A stretch of 64,000 nt of DNA, from positions 2,852,001 to 2,916,000 of the forward strand of contig CP094243.1 in assembly GCA_022749655.1 (NCBI GenBank), read 5' to 3'. Below the pieces are notes generated by a model, which was not told the origin of the DNA, ran no database searches, and saw only the letters and a list, made by a program, of their open reading frames with translations. This stretch comes from Xanthomonas phaseoli pv. phaseoli (GTDB taxonomy: Bacteria; Pseudomonadota; Gammaproteobacteria; Xanthomonadales; Xanthomonadaceae). Positions 47,587-56,857 of this stretch are shown piece by piece. The translations under genes were made by a program, and so were the position numbers. Numbering within the stretch: position 1 is the first letter of the stretch; the number at the start of each line of letters is the position of its first letter.

Positions 47587-49350
47587 CCCTCTCCACCGAC
47601 CGCCCGGCGCCAGTGTCTTCCTGGCGCACGTACCGTCGCCTGCTGGCATTCGCCAAGCCGTATCGCTTGTTGCTGGTGGCCGCACTGATCGCCGCGTTGA
47701 TCGAAGCGGCCGGCACCACCGGGTTTCTGGCGTTGATGAAGCCGATCACCGACGAGACCTTCATCTACAAGAACGCCGAGGTCAGCCGCTGGCTGCCGGT
47801 GCAGATCATCCTGCTGTTCGTGGTGCGCGGCGTCGCCGGCTACATCACCGACATGGCGATGGGCAAATCCGCACGCAGCATCGCGCGCGATCTGCGTATC
47901 AAGGTGATGGCCAAGTATCTGCGATTGCCGGGGTCACGCTTCGATTCGGAGCCGGTGCCGTCGATGCTGATACGCCTGGGCTCGGACTCGGACCAGGTCG
48001 CGCAGGCCGCAGTGGATGCGGTCAAGGTCATGATCCAGCAATCGCTGCAGGTGATCGGTGCGCTGGCACTGATGCTGTGGCATAGCTGGCAGGTGACATT
48101 GACCATCCTGGTGCTCGCCCCGGTGCTGGCCTGGGTGATGGACAAGGTGGCGCGGCGCTACCGCCGTATCAGCCACAGCATCCAGGAAAGCGGTGCGCAG
48201 CTGCTGCAGGCTGCCGACCAGACCTTGTCCAGCCATCAGGAGGTCAAGATCTACGGGGCCCAGCAGACCGAAATGGAGCGCTATGGCGCGCTGGCCAATC
48301 GCAACCTGCGGCTGGCAATGAAGGTCGAATCCACCCGCGGCATTTCCACCGCGACGGTGCAGATGATCGGTGCGATCGGCCTGTCGGCATTGCTGTTCGT
48401 GGCCGGTGCGCAGGCTTTGGCCGGGCGCCTGACGGCCGGCGATTTCGTGGTGCTGATGACGTCGATGCTGACCATCATTCCGGGCCTCAAGCAGCTCACC
48501 AACGTGCAGAACATGGTGCAACGCGGTTTGGCATCGGCCGAGCGCCTGTTTTCGGTGCTCGACAGCCCGGACGAGCCGGATCAAGGAACCGTGCCGCTGA
48601 CGCGTGCCAAGGGCTTGATCGAATTTCGCGATGTCACGGCGCGCTACCCGGGCCAGGTCAATCCGGCGCTGGCCGATGTCAGCTTCGTCGCGCAACCGGG
48701 CACCGTCACTGCCATCGTCGGGCGTTCCGGGAGCGGCAAATCCAGTCTGATCAAGCTGATTCCGCGTTTTTACGAAGCCGAGGCCGGCCAGATCCTGCTC
48801 GACGGTCATCCGGTGCAGGCGTATGCCCTGGCGGATCTGCGCAGGCAGATTGCGCTGGTGGGCCAGCAGGTGATGTTGTTCGACGGCAGCATCGCCGACA
48901 ACGTGGCGTTCGGCGAAATGCGCAACGCCGATGCCGGCCAGCTGGAGCGCGCGATCCTGGGCGCCAATGCAATGGAATTTGTCGCGCAGCTGCCCGAAGG
49001 TCTGCAGTCGCATGTCGGGACCAAGGGGGCGCCTGTCCGGCGGCCAGCGCCAGCGCCTGGCGATCGCACGCGCCATGCTCAAGGATGCGCCGGTCCTGAT
49101 TCTGGACGAGGCCACCGCAGCGCTGGACAACGAATCCGAGCGCTTGGTGCAGGACGCCCTGCACAAGCTGATGCCGGACCGCACCACGCTGGTCATCGCC
49201 CATCGCCTGTCCACCATCGAGCATGCCGATCAGGTGCTGGTGATGGACCAAGGCCGGATCGTCGAGCGCGGTACGCACCACCAATTGCTGGCGCAGGGCG
49301 GCCTGTATTCGCACTTGCACGGCATGCAATTCCGCGAACGCCAGGCATGA
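47583..49350 (+). CDS. msbA: Lipid A export permease/ATP-binding protein MsbA, frameshifted at a G-run
   Basis: About 589 residues when corrected. Six TM helices in the first 320 residues, then an ABC ATPase: Walker [11 protein letters not shown], signature [15 protein letters not shown], Walker [13 protein letters not shown]. At the G-run 49025-49029 the frame moves between [10 protein letters not shown] and RLSGGQ; comparison with the GENGVLLSGGQ spacing of E. coli MsbA suggests two missing G. It flips lipid A core across the inner membrane and is normally essential, so a real break is unlikely. The ATGA overlap with lpxK is preserved. Confidence 0.92.
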
Positions 49351-50384
49351 GCAAGCGCGGCACCCGCACGCCGGGCTATTGGTACGAAAACACGCCGATC
49401 CCCTTGCCGGCGCGCATGCTGGCGCCGGTCTACGGCGCTGCGATCGCATTGCGGCGGGCGCTGTATCGCCGCGGTTGGCGCAGGCGCCACGGCGTGCCGG
49501 TGCCGGTGATCGTGGTCGGCAATGTCACCGCTGGCGGCACCGGCAAGACGCCGCTGACGATTGCCCTGGTCGCAAAGCTGCAGGAAGCCGGCTGGACGCC
49601 TGGCGTTGCCAGCCGCGGCTACGGCCGCGATGACGCCGGCACCGCACGCTGGGTCGAAGCGGATACCCCGGTGGCGCTCGGCGGCGATGAGCCGGTGTTG
49701 ATCGCCTGGAAGACCGGTGCGCGCGTGCGTGTCGACAGCGACCGGCTCGCTGCTGCACAGGCGCTGGTCGAGGCGGGCTGCGACATCGTGATCTGCGACG
49801 ATGGGCTGCAGCATTACCGTCTGGCGCGCGATGTCGAAATCGAAGTGGTCGATGGCCAGCGGCGCTACGGCAATGGACGCCTGCTGCCTGCTGGGCCGTT
49901 GCGCGAACCGGCCGTGCGGGCGCGCGATTGCGATTTCCGCGTGGTCAATCTTGGCCAGGCCAGTGCGACTGCCGCACCTCAGGTGCCCGATGATGCCGGT
50001 TTCGGCGAGTGGCAGATGCGTTTGAGCATCGACGCCGTGCAGCCGATGGATGGCAAGCGTGCGCAGCCCTTGAGCATGCTTGCCGGGCAGCGCGTGCATG
50101 CGGTGGCGGGCATCGCGCATCCGGAACGTTTCTTCGCCATGCTGCGCGCGCGCGGCATAGGCGTTGTGCCGCACGCGTTCCCGGATCATCACGTCTATCG
50201 CGCCGCGGATTTCAGCTTCGGAAGCCGCCTGCCGGTGCTGATGACCGAAAAAGACGCGGTGAAATGCCGTCCGTTCGCCGACGAGTGGCTGTACAGCGTG
50301 CCACTGAAGGCGGAGCTGCCGGCGGCGTTCTGGGTGAGTCTGCTGGATCGCTTGAACAAACTGGCGAGCCGGCAGGGCGTGTGA
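49347..50384 (+). CDS. lpxK: Tetraacyldisaccharide 4'-kinase
   Basis: 345 residues, intact. It adds the 4'-phosphate of lipid A at the inner-membrane surface. N-terminal amphipathic/TM helix, Walker [16 protein letters not shown] (about 54-68), [26 protein letters not shown] and LPAGPLREP, all LpxK marks, and [11 protein letters not shown] near the end. Starts within the msbA stop. Confidence 0.95.
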   Translation: MSKRGTRTPGYWYENTPIPLPARMLAPVYGAAIALRRALYRRGWRRRHGVPVPVIVVGNVTAGGTGKTPLTIALVAKLQEAGWTPGVASRGYGRDDAGTARWVEADTPVALGGDEPVLIAWKTGARVRVDSDRLAAAQALVEAGCDIVICDDGLQHYRLARDVEIEVVDGQRRYGNGRLLPAGPLREPAVRARDCDFRVVNLGQASATAAPQVPDDAGFGEWQMRLSIDAVQPMDGKRAQPLSMLAGQRVHAVAGIAHPERFFAMLRARGIGVVPHAFPDHHVYRAADFSFGSRLPVLMTEKDAVKCRPFADEWLYSVPLKAELPAAFWVSLLDRLNKLASRQGV

Positions 50385-50691
50385 GTGCGTCGCCGGCCGT
50401 GGCGAGCTTGCAGCTTGACGTCGCTGGCCAACCATCGCGCGCCACGCGTTGAGTGCGCTCTTGCGGCTGCGATGGGTATCCATGCTGCATGACGTCTCGC
50501 AGTGCTCGGGCAACGGTCTACTCGGAGAGCGGTGCGCATGGCTGCAAGCCGCGCATGCAAAGGCGTTCTGAGTGCTGATCTCGTGCAGCGCAGCGCCGAC
50601 GAATACCGCGACCCCGTTCAATCACACATCGGCATCAAACGATTCGGTTCTCTCGTTTCTCCACTTCTCACTGTCTCCAGAGCGCGCACGT
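50385..50691. other. Intergenic region lpxK-kdsB
   Basis: About 307 bp. In E. coli small genes (ycaQ, ycaR) lie here; I see no counterpart, no clear promoter and no strong terminator. The continuous open frame into kdsB from 50572 lacks family features. Confidence 0.5.
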
Positions 50692-51469
50692 ATGACACCC
50701 ACCACGCCTGCCGATTTCGTTGTCGCCATTCCCGCCCGTTACGCCTCCACGCGGCTGCCGGGTAAACCGCTACAACGAATCGGCGATCGCCCGATGATCC
50801 AGCATGTGGCCGAGCGTGCGTTGCTGGCGGGTGCGCGCGAGGTGTGGGTGGCCACCGATGACACGCGTATCGCCGCGGCGATCGAGCATCTTCCCGGGGT
50901 GCATGTGGCGATGACCGGCGCCGCGCATCTTTCCGGCACCGACCGCCTGGCCGAATGCGCACGCATTGCCGGCTGGGACGAGCAGACCTGCGTGGTCAAT
51001 CTGCAAGGCGACGAACCGTTTGCGCCGGCTGCAGGCATCCGCGCCGTGGCAGATCTGCTGCAGCATTCCGATGCACAGATGGCCACGCTGGCCGTACCGG
51101 TGGATAACGCGCATGACCTGTTCGATCCCAACGTGGTGAAGCTGGTGCGCACGGCCGGCGGCGACGCGCTGTATTTCAGCCGTGCGCCGATTCCCTGGCA
51201 CCGCGACAGCTTCGCCAGCCAGCGCGATAGCGTGCCTGCAGAGGGTCAATGGCTGCGCCACATTGGCATCTACGCCTACCGCGCAGGCTTCCTGCAACGC
51301 TTCGCGGCCATGCCGCCCGGCATGCTGGAGCGCATCGAATCGCTGGAACAGCTGCGCGCGATGGAAGCCGGCTATCGCATCGCCGTGGCGGTGACGCCCG
51401 AGCCGTTTCCGCCAGGCATCGACCCCCGACGATCTGGTCCGCGCACAGATGCGGGTGGCTTCGGCATGA
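50692..51469 (+). CDS. kdsB: CMP-KDO synthetase, frameshifted near its end
   Basis: 3-deoxy-manno-octulosonate cytidylyltransferase, about 259 residues, which activates KDO for LPS. Marks: [53 protein letters not shown]. After PEPFPPGID at the C-run 51423-51427 two bases appear lost (ACAC to AC would do); restored, it ends [15 protein letters not shown] with TGA 51467-51469, overlapping the next ATG. Uncorrected, the frame fuses it to the phosphatase gene. ATG 50692 chosen. Confidence 0.92.
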
Positions 51470-51930
51470 AGGTGCTGATCGTCTGCCTTTGCAATATCTG
51501 CCGGTCGCCGATGGGCGAGGGCGCCCTGCGCGCGCAACTGGACAAGGCGCGGCTGTCGCGGCGCATCGAGGTCGATTCCGCCGGGACCGGCGACTGGCAT
51601 GCCGGCGATCCGCCGGACCCGCGCGCGATCCGCTGCGCGCGCGGCCATGGCGTGGAGATCTCCGGTCTTCGTGCGCGCCAGGTCAAGCACTCGGATTTCG
51701 AGCATTTCGATTGGCTGTTGTGCGCAGACGGCAGCAATCTGCGCGATCTGCAGCGGCTCGCCCCGGCGGCGCAGCGCGACAAGCTCGCCTTGTGGCTGCC
51801 CTGGGCCGGCATCGACGCGCGCGATGACATCCCCGACCCGTATACCGGCGGCATGGATGACTTCGAGCAGGTATGGCAGCTGGTCGACGCTGCCGCGCGC
51901 CTGACCGTGGCCAGACTCACCCGCGGCTAA
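51466..51930 (+). CDS. Low-molecular-weight protein-tyrosine phosphatase
   Basis: 154 residues. P-loop [14 protein letters not shown] matches C-x5-R-S with the nucleophilic Cys at residue 8, but the usual Gly of CxGNxCRS is replaced by Cys. General-acid Asp in IPDPYTGG. Proteins of this type dephosphorylate tyrosine kinases of exopolysaccharide export or act on small substrates. Its start overlaps the kdsB stop, suggesting a link with envelope polysaccharide. No tyrosine kinase is adjacent. Confidence 0.88.
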   Translation: MKVLIVCLCNICRSPMGEGALRAQLDKARLSRRIEVDSAGTGDWHAGDPPDPRAIRCARGHGVEISGLRARQVKHSDFEHFDWLLCADGSNLRDLQRLAPAAQRDKLALWLPWAGIDARDDIPDPYTGGMDDFEQVWQLVDAAARLTVARLTRG

Positions 51931-51953
51931 TCGCGCTTGGGCATAATCACCAC

Positions 51954-53372
51954 ATGAACGCCCAGCTCACCCAGGAACTGCCGGAATTTCCCACCTGGCT
52001 CAATGCCAGGCCCTCCACCTTGCAGGAGCATCGCGGCCGTGCGCTGGTGCTGGCGTTCGTCAACGCCAGCTCGGTGTGGTGCGCCGAACGCCTGGCCGAG
52101 CTTGCCCACTGGCAGGCGCGTAGCCCCGGCCGGCTCCAAGTAATCGTGGTGCAGGTGCCGCGTTTCGACAGCGAGCGCCTGCCGCAACGTTCGCTTAAAC
52201 AACTGCGCGGACACGGCGTGAGTGCGCCGATCCTGCTCGACAAGGATTGGGAAACCTGGCGTCGCTTCGGTATCGAATCCTGGCCCACGCTGGTGCTGCT
52301 GGATGCCTACGGCCGCGAGCGGCAGCGCCTGGTGGGCGTCACCGGCGATCTGGACAAGGCGCTGACTGCGCTTTGCGAGGGCCAGCCGCCGCCGTCGGAC
52401 GCCGACCTCCACGGTGTGGCCGAGCGCGAGCCCGAGCCGCATCTGGCGTTGCGTTTTCCCACCGGCTTGGCCGCGACCGAGGACAGGTTGTATGTCGCCG
52501 ATACCGGCCACCACCGCGTGCTCGAGTGCACGCACAGCGGACGCGTACTGCGCCAGTTCGGGCATGGCAATGCCGATCTCATCGACGGCGGCGTCGGCGA
52601 GGCGGCATTCCGGCGTCCGCAAGGGTTGGCGTTGGAACGCGATCAGTTGTATGTCGCCGATACCGGCAACCATGCGCTGCGTCGTATCAACCTGCGCAGC
52701 GGGCAGGTGGACACCTTGTGCGGCACCGGTCGCTCCGGCGAGCCGGTCGAAGGCCCGCTGGCGTCGCCCGGTGCCTCTGCGCTGAACTACCCGCAAGGTC
52801 TGGCGATCGCCGACAACCAGGTATTGATCGCCATGGCCGGCGATAACCGGATCTGGAGTTACCACCTGGGCCGCGCCGCACTGACCGCGCGCGCAGGCAC
52901 CGGTGCCCTTGAAACCCGCGACGGCAGCGGCCATCTCGCAGCTTTCGCACAGCCGGCCGGTTTGGCGTCGGTGCAGCAGGTGGCCTATGTCTGCGACGGG
53001 CTGGGCTCGTCGATCCGCACCATGCAGTTGCGGGGCGATCTGGTACAGACCTTGGTCGGTGGGCAGGGCACCTGGCAGTTTGGAGATCAGGACGGTCCGC
53101 GCAGCACGGCGCGCCTGCAATTCCCACAGGGCATCGCACTGGCGGCCGATTCGCCGCTGCTGTGGATCGCCGACACCGGCAATGGCCGCCTGCGCTGCCT
53201 GCGCCTGGACGGCGGTGAATTGACCACGGTCGCGCTGCCGCGTCGTCTGCATGGCCCGGCCGGGCTGGCGGTCACCGCAGATGCGGTCTGGATTGCAGAA
53301 ACCGATGCGCACGCCATCTTGCGATACGACCTTGCCAGCGGCGCACTGAGTGATGTTTCGATAGACGAATGA
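51954..53372 (+). CDS. Thioredoxin-fold protein with NHL-repeat beta-propeller
   Basis: 472 residues. Residues about 15-150 form a thioredoxin-like domain (LVLAFVNASSVWCAERLAEL ... GIESWPTLVLLDAYGRE, with the cis-Pro motif SWPT). Only one Cys stands where CxxC would be, so disulfide exchange is doubtful. Residues about 165-465 hold NHL repeats (LYVADTGHHRVLE, LYVADTGNHALRRI, LLWIADTGNGRLRCL). NHLRC2-like architecture; no signal peptide is evident. Role unknown. ATG 51954; overlaps uvrC by 4 bp. Confidence 0.82.
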   Translation: MNAQLTQELPEFPTWLNARPSTLQEHRGRALVLAFVNASSVWCAERLAELAHWQARSPGRLQVIVVQVPRFDSERLPQRSLKQLRGHGVSAPILLDKDWETWRRFGIESWPTLVLLDAYGRERQRLVGVTGDLDKALTALCEGQPPPSDADLHGVAEREPEPHLALRFPTGLAATEDRLYVADTGHHRVLECTHSGRVLRQFGHGNADLIDGGVGEAAFRRPQGLALERDQLYVADTGNHALRRINLRSGQVDTLCGTGRSGEPVEGPLASPGASALNYPQGLAIADNQVLIAMAGDNRIWSYHLGRAALTARAGTGALETRDGSGHLAAFAQPAGLASVQQVAYVCDGLGSSIRTMQLRGDLVQTLVGGQGTWQFGDQDGPRSTARLQFPQGIALAADSPLLWIADTGNGRLRCLRLDGGELTTVALPRRLHGPAGLAVTADAVWIAETDAHAILRYDLASGALSDVSIDE

Positions 53373-55228
53373 GCGCCAGGCCCCAAAACGATTTCGATGG
53401 AAAAGCGTTCGCTGCGCAACTGAGCACCGCGCCTGGCGTCTATCGCATGTATGCGGGCGACGACACCTTGCTGTATGTCGGCAAGGCGGGCGCGTTGCGC
53501 AAACGTGTGGGCAGCTATTTCAACGGGACGCCGAAGAACGCCCGGTTGACTTCGATGCTGTCGCAGGTCGCGCGCATGGACGTCACCGTCACCCGCAGCG
53601 AAGCCGAAGCGCTACTGCTGGAAAATCAGCTGATCAAATCGTTGTCGCCGCGCTACAACGTGTCGTTGCGCGACGACAAGAGCTACCCATACGTGCTGCT
53701 GACCCGCGAACAATGGCCCCGTATTGCCTTGCACCGCGGTCCACGTGCGGTGCAAGGGCGTTACTTCGGCCCTTACACCGGCGTCACCGGTGTACGCGAA
53801 ACGCTGAGCCTGATGCACAAGCTGTTCAAGCTGCGCAGTTGCGAGGACAGCGTGTTCCGCAACCGTTCGCGGCCTTGCCTGCAATACCAGATCGGGCGTT
53901 GCAGCGGCCCATGCGTGGATTTGGTGGCCGCTCCGGATTACGCCGAATCGGTACGCCGCGCCACCATGTTTCTCGAAGGCAAGAGCGATCAGCTCGGCGA
54001 AGAGATCATGCACTCGATGCAGCAGGCCAGCGAGGCACTGGAATTCGAGCGCGCCGCGCGTTTGCGCGATTTGCTCTCCTCGCTGCGCAGCATGCAGAAC
54101 CGTCAATACGTCGACGGGCGTGCCGCTGATCTGGACGTGCTGGCCTGCGCCACGCAATCCAGCCAGGCCTGCGTCTTGTTGCTGAGTTTTCGCGACGGCC
54201 GCAATCTCGGCACGCGCTCGTTCTTTCCCAAGACCAACGGGGAGGACAGCGCCGACGAAATTCTTGGCGCATTCGTATCGCAGTACTACGCCGAGCACTC
54301 GCCCCCGCGCGAAATCCTGCTCGACCGCGAGATCCCGGAAGCCGAGCTGATCGAAGCCGCGCTCAGTACGGCCGCCGAGCACAAGGTGGCGCTGAAGTGG
54401 AACGTGCGCGGCGAGCGTGCCGGCTATCTGCTGCTGGCCACGCGCAATGCGCAGCTGACCCTGGTCACCGAGCTCACCAGCCAGAGCGCGCAGCATGCAC
54501 GCAGCGAAGCCTTGCGCGAGATGCTTGGACTTGCCGAGCCGGTCAAGCGCGTGGAGTGTTTCGACATCAGTCACACCATGGGCGAGGCGACCGTTGCCTC
54601 GTGCGTGGTATTCGACGCCAGTGGCCCGGTGCGTGGCCAGTACCGGCGCTTCAATATTTCCGGCATCACGCCGGGCGACGACTACGCAGCCATGCGGCAG
54701 GCGATCGAACGCCGCTTCCGGCGCGCCGTGGAAGAGAATGGCGTGCTGCCCGATGTGCTGCTGATCGACGGTGGCGCGGGCCAGCTGGCGCAGGCGCAGG
54801 CCGCGCTGGCCGATCTTGGGGTCGAGAACGTCTTGCTGGTCGGCGTGGCCAAGGGCGAAGAGCGCCGGGCAGGGCACGAAGCCTTGATCATGGCCGACGG
54901 CCGCGAGCTGCGGCCGGGCGCCGCGTCGCCTGCGCTGCAATTTATCCAGCAAGTGCGTGACGAAGCGCACCGCTTTGCGATCACCGGCCACCGCGGTCGC
55001 CGCCAGAAGGCGCGCATGACCAGCAAGCTCGAGGATATCCCCGGCATCGGCCCCCGGCGCCGCGCGAGTCTGCTCAAGCACTTCGGTGGCCTGGTCGGGC
55101 TCAAGGCCGCTGGCGAGGCCGAGATTGCGCGGGTGGAGGGGGTCAATGCCGCACTTGCCGCGCGAATCTACGCTAACCTGCACGGGCTGGCGCTTCCCGA
55201 TGCGGCAGGCGAGGCAAGTCCGCAATGA
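53369..55228 (+). CDS. uvrC: Excinuclease ABC subunit C
   Basis: Intact 619-residue dual-incision nuclease of nucleotide excision repair. GIY-YIG domain at the N-terminus (PGVYRMYAGDDTLLYVGKAG), the cysteines CLQYQIGRCSGPC, UVR motif about 205-240 that binds UvrB, the RNase H-like C-terminal nuclease (VECFDISHTMGEATVAS; DVLLIDGGAGQLAQA) and a HhH pair (LEDIPGIGPRRRASLLKHF). Overlaps pgsA by 4 bp. Confidence 0.96.
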   Translation: MSARPQNDFDGKAFAAQLSTAPGVYRMYAGDDTLLYVGKAGALRKRVGSYFNGTPKNARLTSMLSQVARMDVTVTRSEAEALLLENQLIKSLSPRYNVSLRDDKSYPYVLLTREQWPRIALHRGPRAVQGRYFGPYTGVTGVRETLSLMHKLFKLRSCEDSVFRNRSRPCLQYQIGRCSGPCVDLVAAPDYAESVRRATMFLEGKSDQLGEEIMHSMQQASEALEFERAARLRDLLSSLRSMQNRQYVDGRAADLDVLACATQSSQACVLLLSFRDGRNLGTRSFFPKTNGEDSADEILGAFVSQYYAEHSPPREILLDREIPEAELIEAALSTAAEHKVALKWNVRGERAGYLLLATRNAQLTLVTELTSQSAQHARSEALREMLGLAEPVKRVECFDISHTMGEATVASCVVFDASGPVRGQYRRFNISGITPGDDYAAMRQAIERRFRRAVEENGVLPDVLLIDGGAGQLAQAQAALADLGVENVLLVGVAKGEERRAGHEALIMADGRELRPGAASPALQFIQQVRDEAHRFAITGHRGRRQKARMTSKLEDIPGIGPRRRASLLKHFGGLVGLKAAGEAEIARVEGVNAALAARIYANLHGLALPDAAGEASPQ

Positions 55229-55856
55229 AGTTGACCATCCCCACGTGGCTGACACTGCTGAGGATCGTGATGATCCCGGTGTTGGTCGTGGTGTTCTACC
55301 TGCCGTACACGTGGACGAATTTCGCGTCCGCCGGCGTGTTCGCGCTGGCCGCCATCACCGACTGGCTGGATGGCTGGGTCGCGCGGCGTTATCACCAATA
55401 TTCCGCATTCGGCGCATTTCTGGACCCGGTCGCCGACAAGCTGATGGTCGCCGTGGCGCTGTTCCTGATTGTGCAGGGCCATCCCACGCCGTGGATGGCG
55501 TTCTGGGCAGCAGTCATCGTCGGACGCGAGATTGCCGTCTCTGCACTCCGCGAGTGGATGGCCGAAATCGGCCAGCGCGCCAAGGTGCGCGTGGCGGCAA
55601 TCGGCAAGATCAAGACCACCGCACAAATGGTGGCCTTGCTGTGCTTGTTGTATTCGGTCACGCCCGGGCAGATGCCCACGCATGAGATCTGGCTGGGCAA
55701 TCTGATATTTCGTGCGGGCTACTGGACATTGGCCATTGCCGCCTTGCTGACGCTGTGGTCGGGGTTTCAGTATCTGCAGGCTGCTTGGCCAAGTCTGCGC
55801 GCCGACGAAAAAGCAGCGATCAGCAACAAGCGGAAAAAATCGAAAGCAACAGTTGA
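55225..55856 (+). CDS. pgsA: Phosphatidylglycerophosphate synthase, probably frameshifted at the 3' end
   Basis: CDP-alcohol phosphatidyltransferase making phosphatidylglycerophosphate from CDP-DAG and glycerol-3-P. The active-site signature D-x2-DG-x2-AR-x8-G-x3-D-x3-D spans DWLDGWVAR to LDPVADKL; four or more TM helices. As written the frame runs through the tRNA promoter into the tRNA-Gly gene (stop 55900-55902). Adding one A in the run 55834-55839 gives KRKKIESNS and TGA 55854-55856 (210 residues), clear of the tRNA. Essential in most bacteria. Confidence 0.9.
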
Positions 55857-55880
55857 CAGCTATCCTGTTCGCTGTAGAAT
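55853..55880 (+). promoter_or_regulatory. Promoter of the tRNA-Gly/Cys/Gly cluster
   Basis: Consensus -35 TTGACA (55853-55858), 16-bp spacer, -10 TAGAAT (55875-55880), 12 bp before the tRNA-Gly 5' end. It would be inside pgsA if the uncorrected frame were real. Confidence 0.75.
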
Positions 55881-55892
55881 TTCGCCTCCCAA

Positions 55893-55968
<76 letters not shown>

Positions 55969-56035
55969 GATGTAGACAAGACCCCGCGTCAGGGGTCTCG
56001 TTGTTTCAAGGCAGGATGCTTGGGTTTGATGTTTC

Positions 56036-56109
56036 GGCCTGGTGGTAGAGTGGTTATGCAGCGGACTGCAAATCCGCGTACGCCGGTTCAATTCCGGCCC
56101 AGGCCTCCA
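56036..56109 (+). tRNA. tRNA-Cys (anticodon GCA)
   Basis: 74 nt with CCA encoded. Acceptor GGCCTGG/CCAGGCC; anticodon stem GCGGA/TCCGC with loop CTGCAAA, anticodon GCA. Same order Gly-Cys as E. coli glyW-cysT. Confidence 0.95.
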
Positions 56110-56171
56110 CATCGCATGCGGTATTCCTGCCATCGACGACGACAGGGCTAGCGCAACGAAGTAACACGCTG

Positions 56172-56177
56172 TACAAT
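56172..56177 (+). promoter_or_regulatory. -10 box before second tRNA-Gly
   Basis: TACAAT lies 10 bp before the second tRNA-Gly. No convincing -35. It resembles the upstream of the first copy (both followed by TTTCGC), so part of the promoter was duplicated with the gene. Confidence 0.4.
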
Positions 56178-56187
56178 TTCGCTCCAC

Positions 56188-56263
<76 letters not shown>

Positions 56264-56270
56264 AATTCGA

Positions 56271-56305
56271 ACCCCGGATATCGCTCGATATCCGGGGTTT
56301 TTTAT
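56271..56305 (+). terminator. Terminator of the tRNA-Gly/Cys/Gly cluster
   Basis: ACCCCGGATATCG-CT-CGATATCCGGGGT, a 13-bp perfect stem, followed by a T-run to TTTTTTAT. Strong rho-independent terminator 8 bp after the CCA. Confidence 0.92.
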
Positions 56306-56636
56306 CGGCCGTTTTTTATTGGCCGGGGACGTTCGTTCACTAAGCGGCTGCCGTGAACTAAGAGCAGTGGCGCTGCGGTGTCCGATAACGAATGCCTGTT
56401 CCAGTGCGCGCACATGTGCTTGGGTGCTTTGGACACATGCGTGTGACTGATCGCGTCGGGAAGGATGGCGCAACGCGATGTCGCGTGTACGCCGAGATCG
56501 AGAATGCAATCCGGGGCCAGGTGACCACCATGTCGGCTGCACGATGCGAATGACTGGGCATGGACATCATGCGGGCAAGCGTCGCGCGGCGCGAAGACGA
56601 GTGCGCATGCGCCGACTCGATTACCTTATAGAGGCG
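56306..56636. other. Intergenic region between tRNA-Gly and tRNA-Leu
   Basis: About 330 bp between convergent tRNA genes. No gene, repeat or second hairpin is convincing. Confidence 0.5.
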
Positions 56637-56719
56637 TGCCCGGGGCGGGGTCGAACCCGCATAGCCTTGCGGCTGAGGGATTTTAAGTCCCTTGCGTCTA
56701 CCAATTTCGCCACCCGGGC
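56637..56719 (-). tRNA. tRNA-Leu (anticodon TAA)
   Basis: 83 nt to the discriminator base; CCA is not encoded. Acceptor GCCCGGG/CCCGGGC; anticodon stem AGGGA/TCCCT with loop CTTAAAA, anticodon TAA; long variable arm. In E. coli leuZ (same anticodon) follows glyW-cysT on the same strand; here it is inverted. Confidence 0.93.
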
Positions 56720-56857
56720 ATTGCGATAGCGTGCCTGATTGCGCGGCGATTGTGAATCTTTGCAGCGTACTTCCTGCACTGCCTGGCGTCTGCGGCCTGC
56801 GCTATGCTGCCGCCGCATAGCGCGCCGCCACCGGCTGCGCACCATTCAAGGAACCGC

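Noticed and set aside
47583-50384. 933-residue MsbA-LpxK fusion
   Set aside because: The signature LSGGQ to Walker B part of MsbA is in another frame; lpxK starts at its own ATGA overlap.
50572-51930. 452-residue KdsB-phosphatase fusion
   Set aside because: A 2-base loss at 51423-51427 removes the kdsB stop; the two families are otherwise separate proteins.
55977-55999. Terminator between tRNA-Gly and tRNA-Cys (AGACCCC...GGGGTCT)
   Set aside because: No T-run of useful length follows; more likely a spacer hairpin within a cotranscript.
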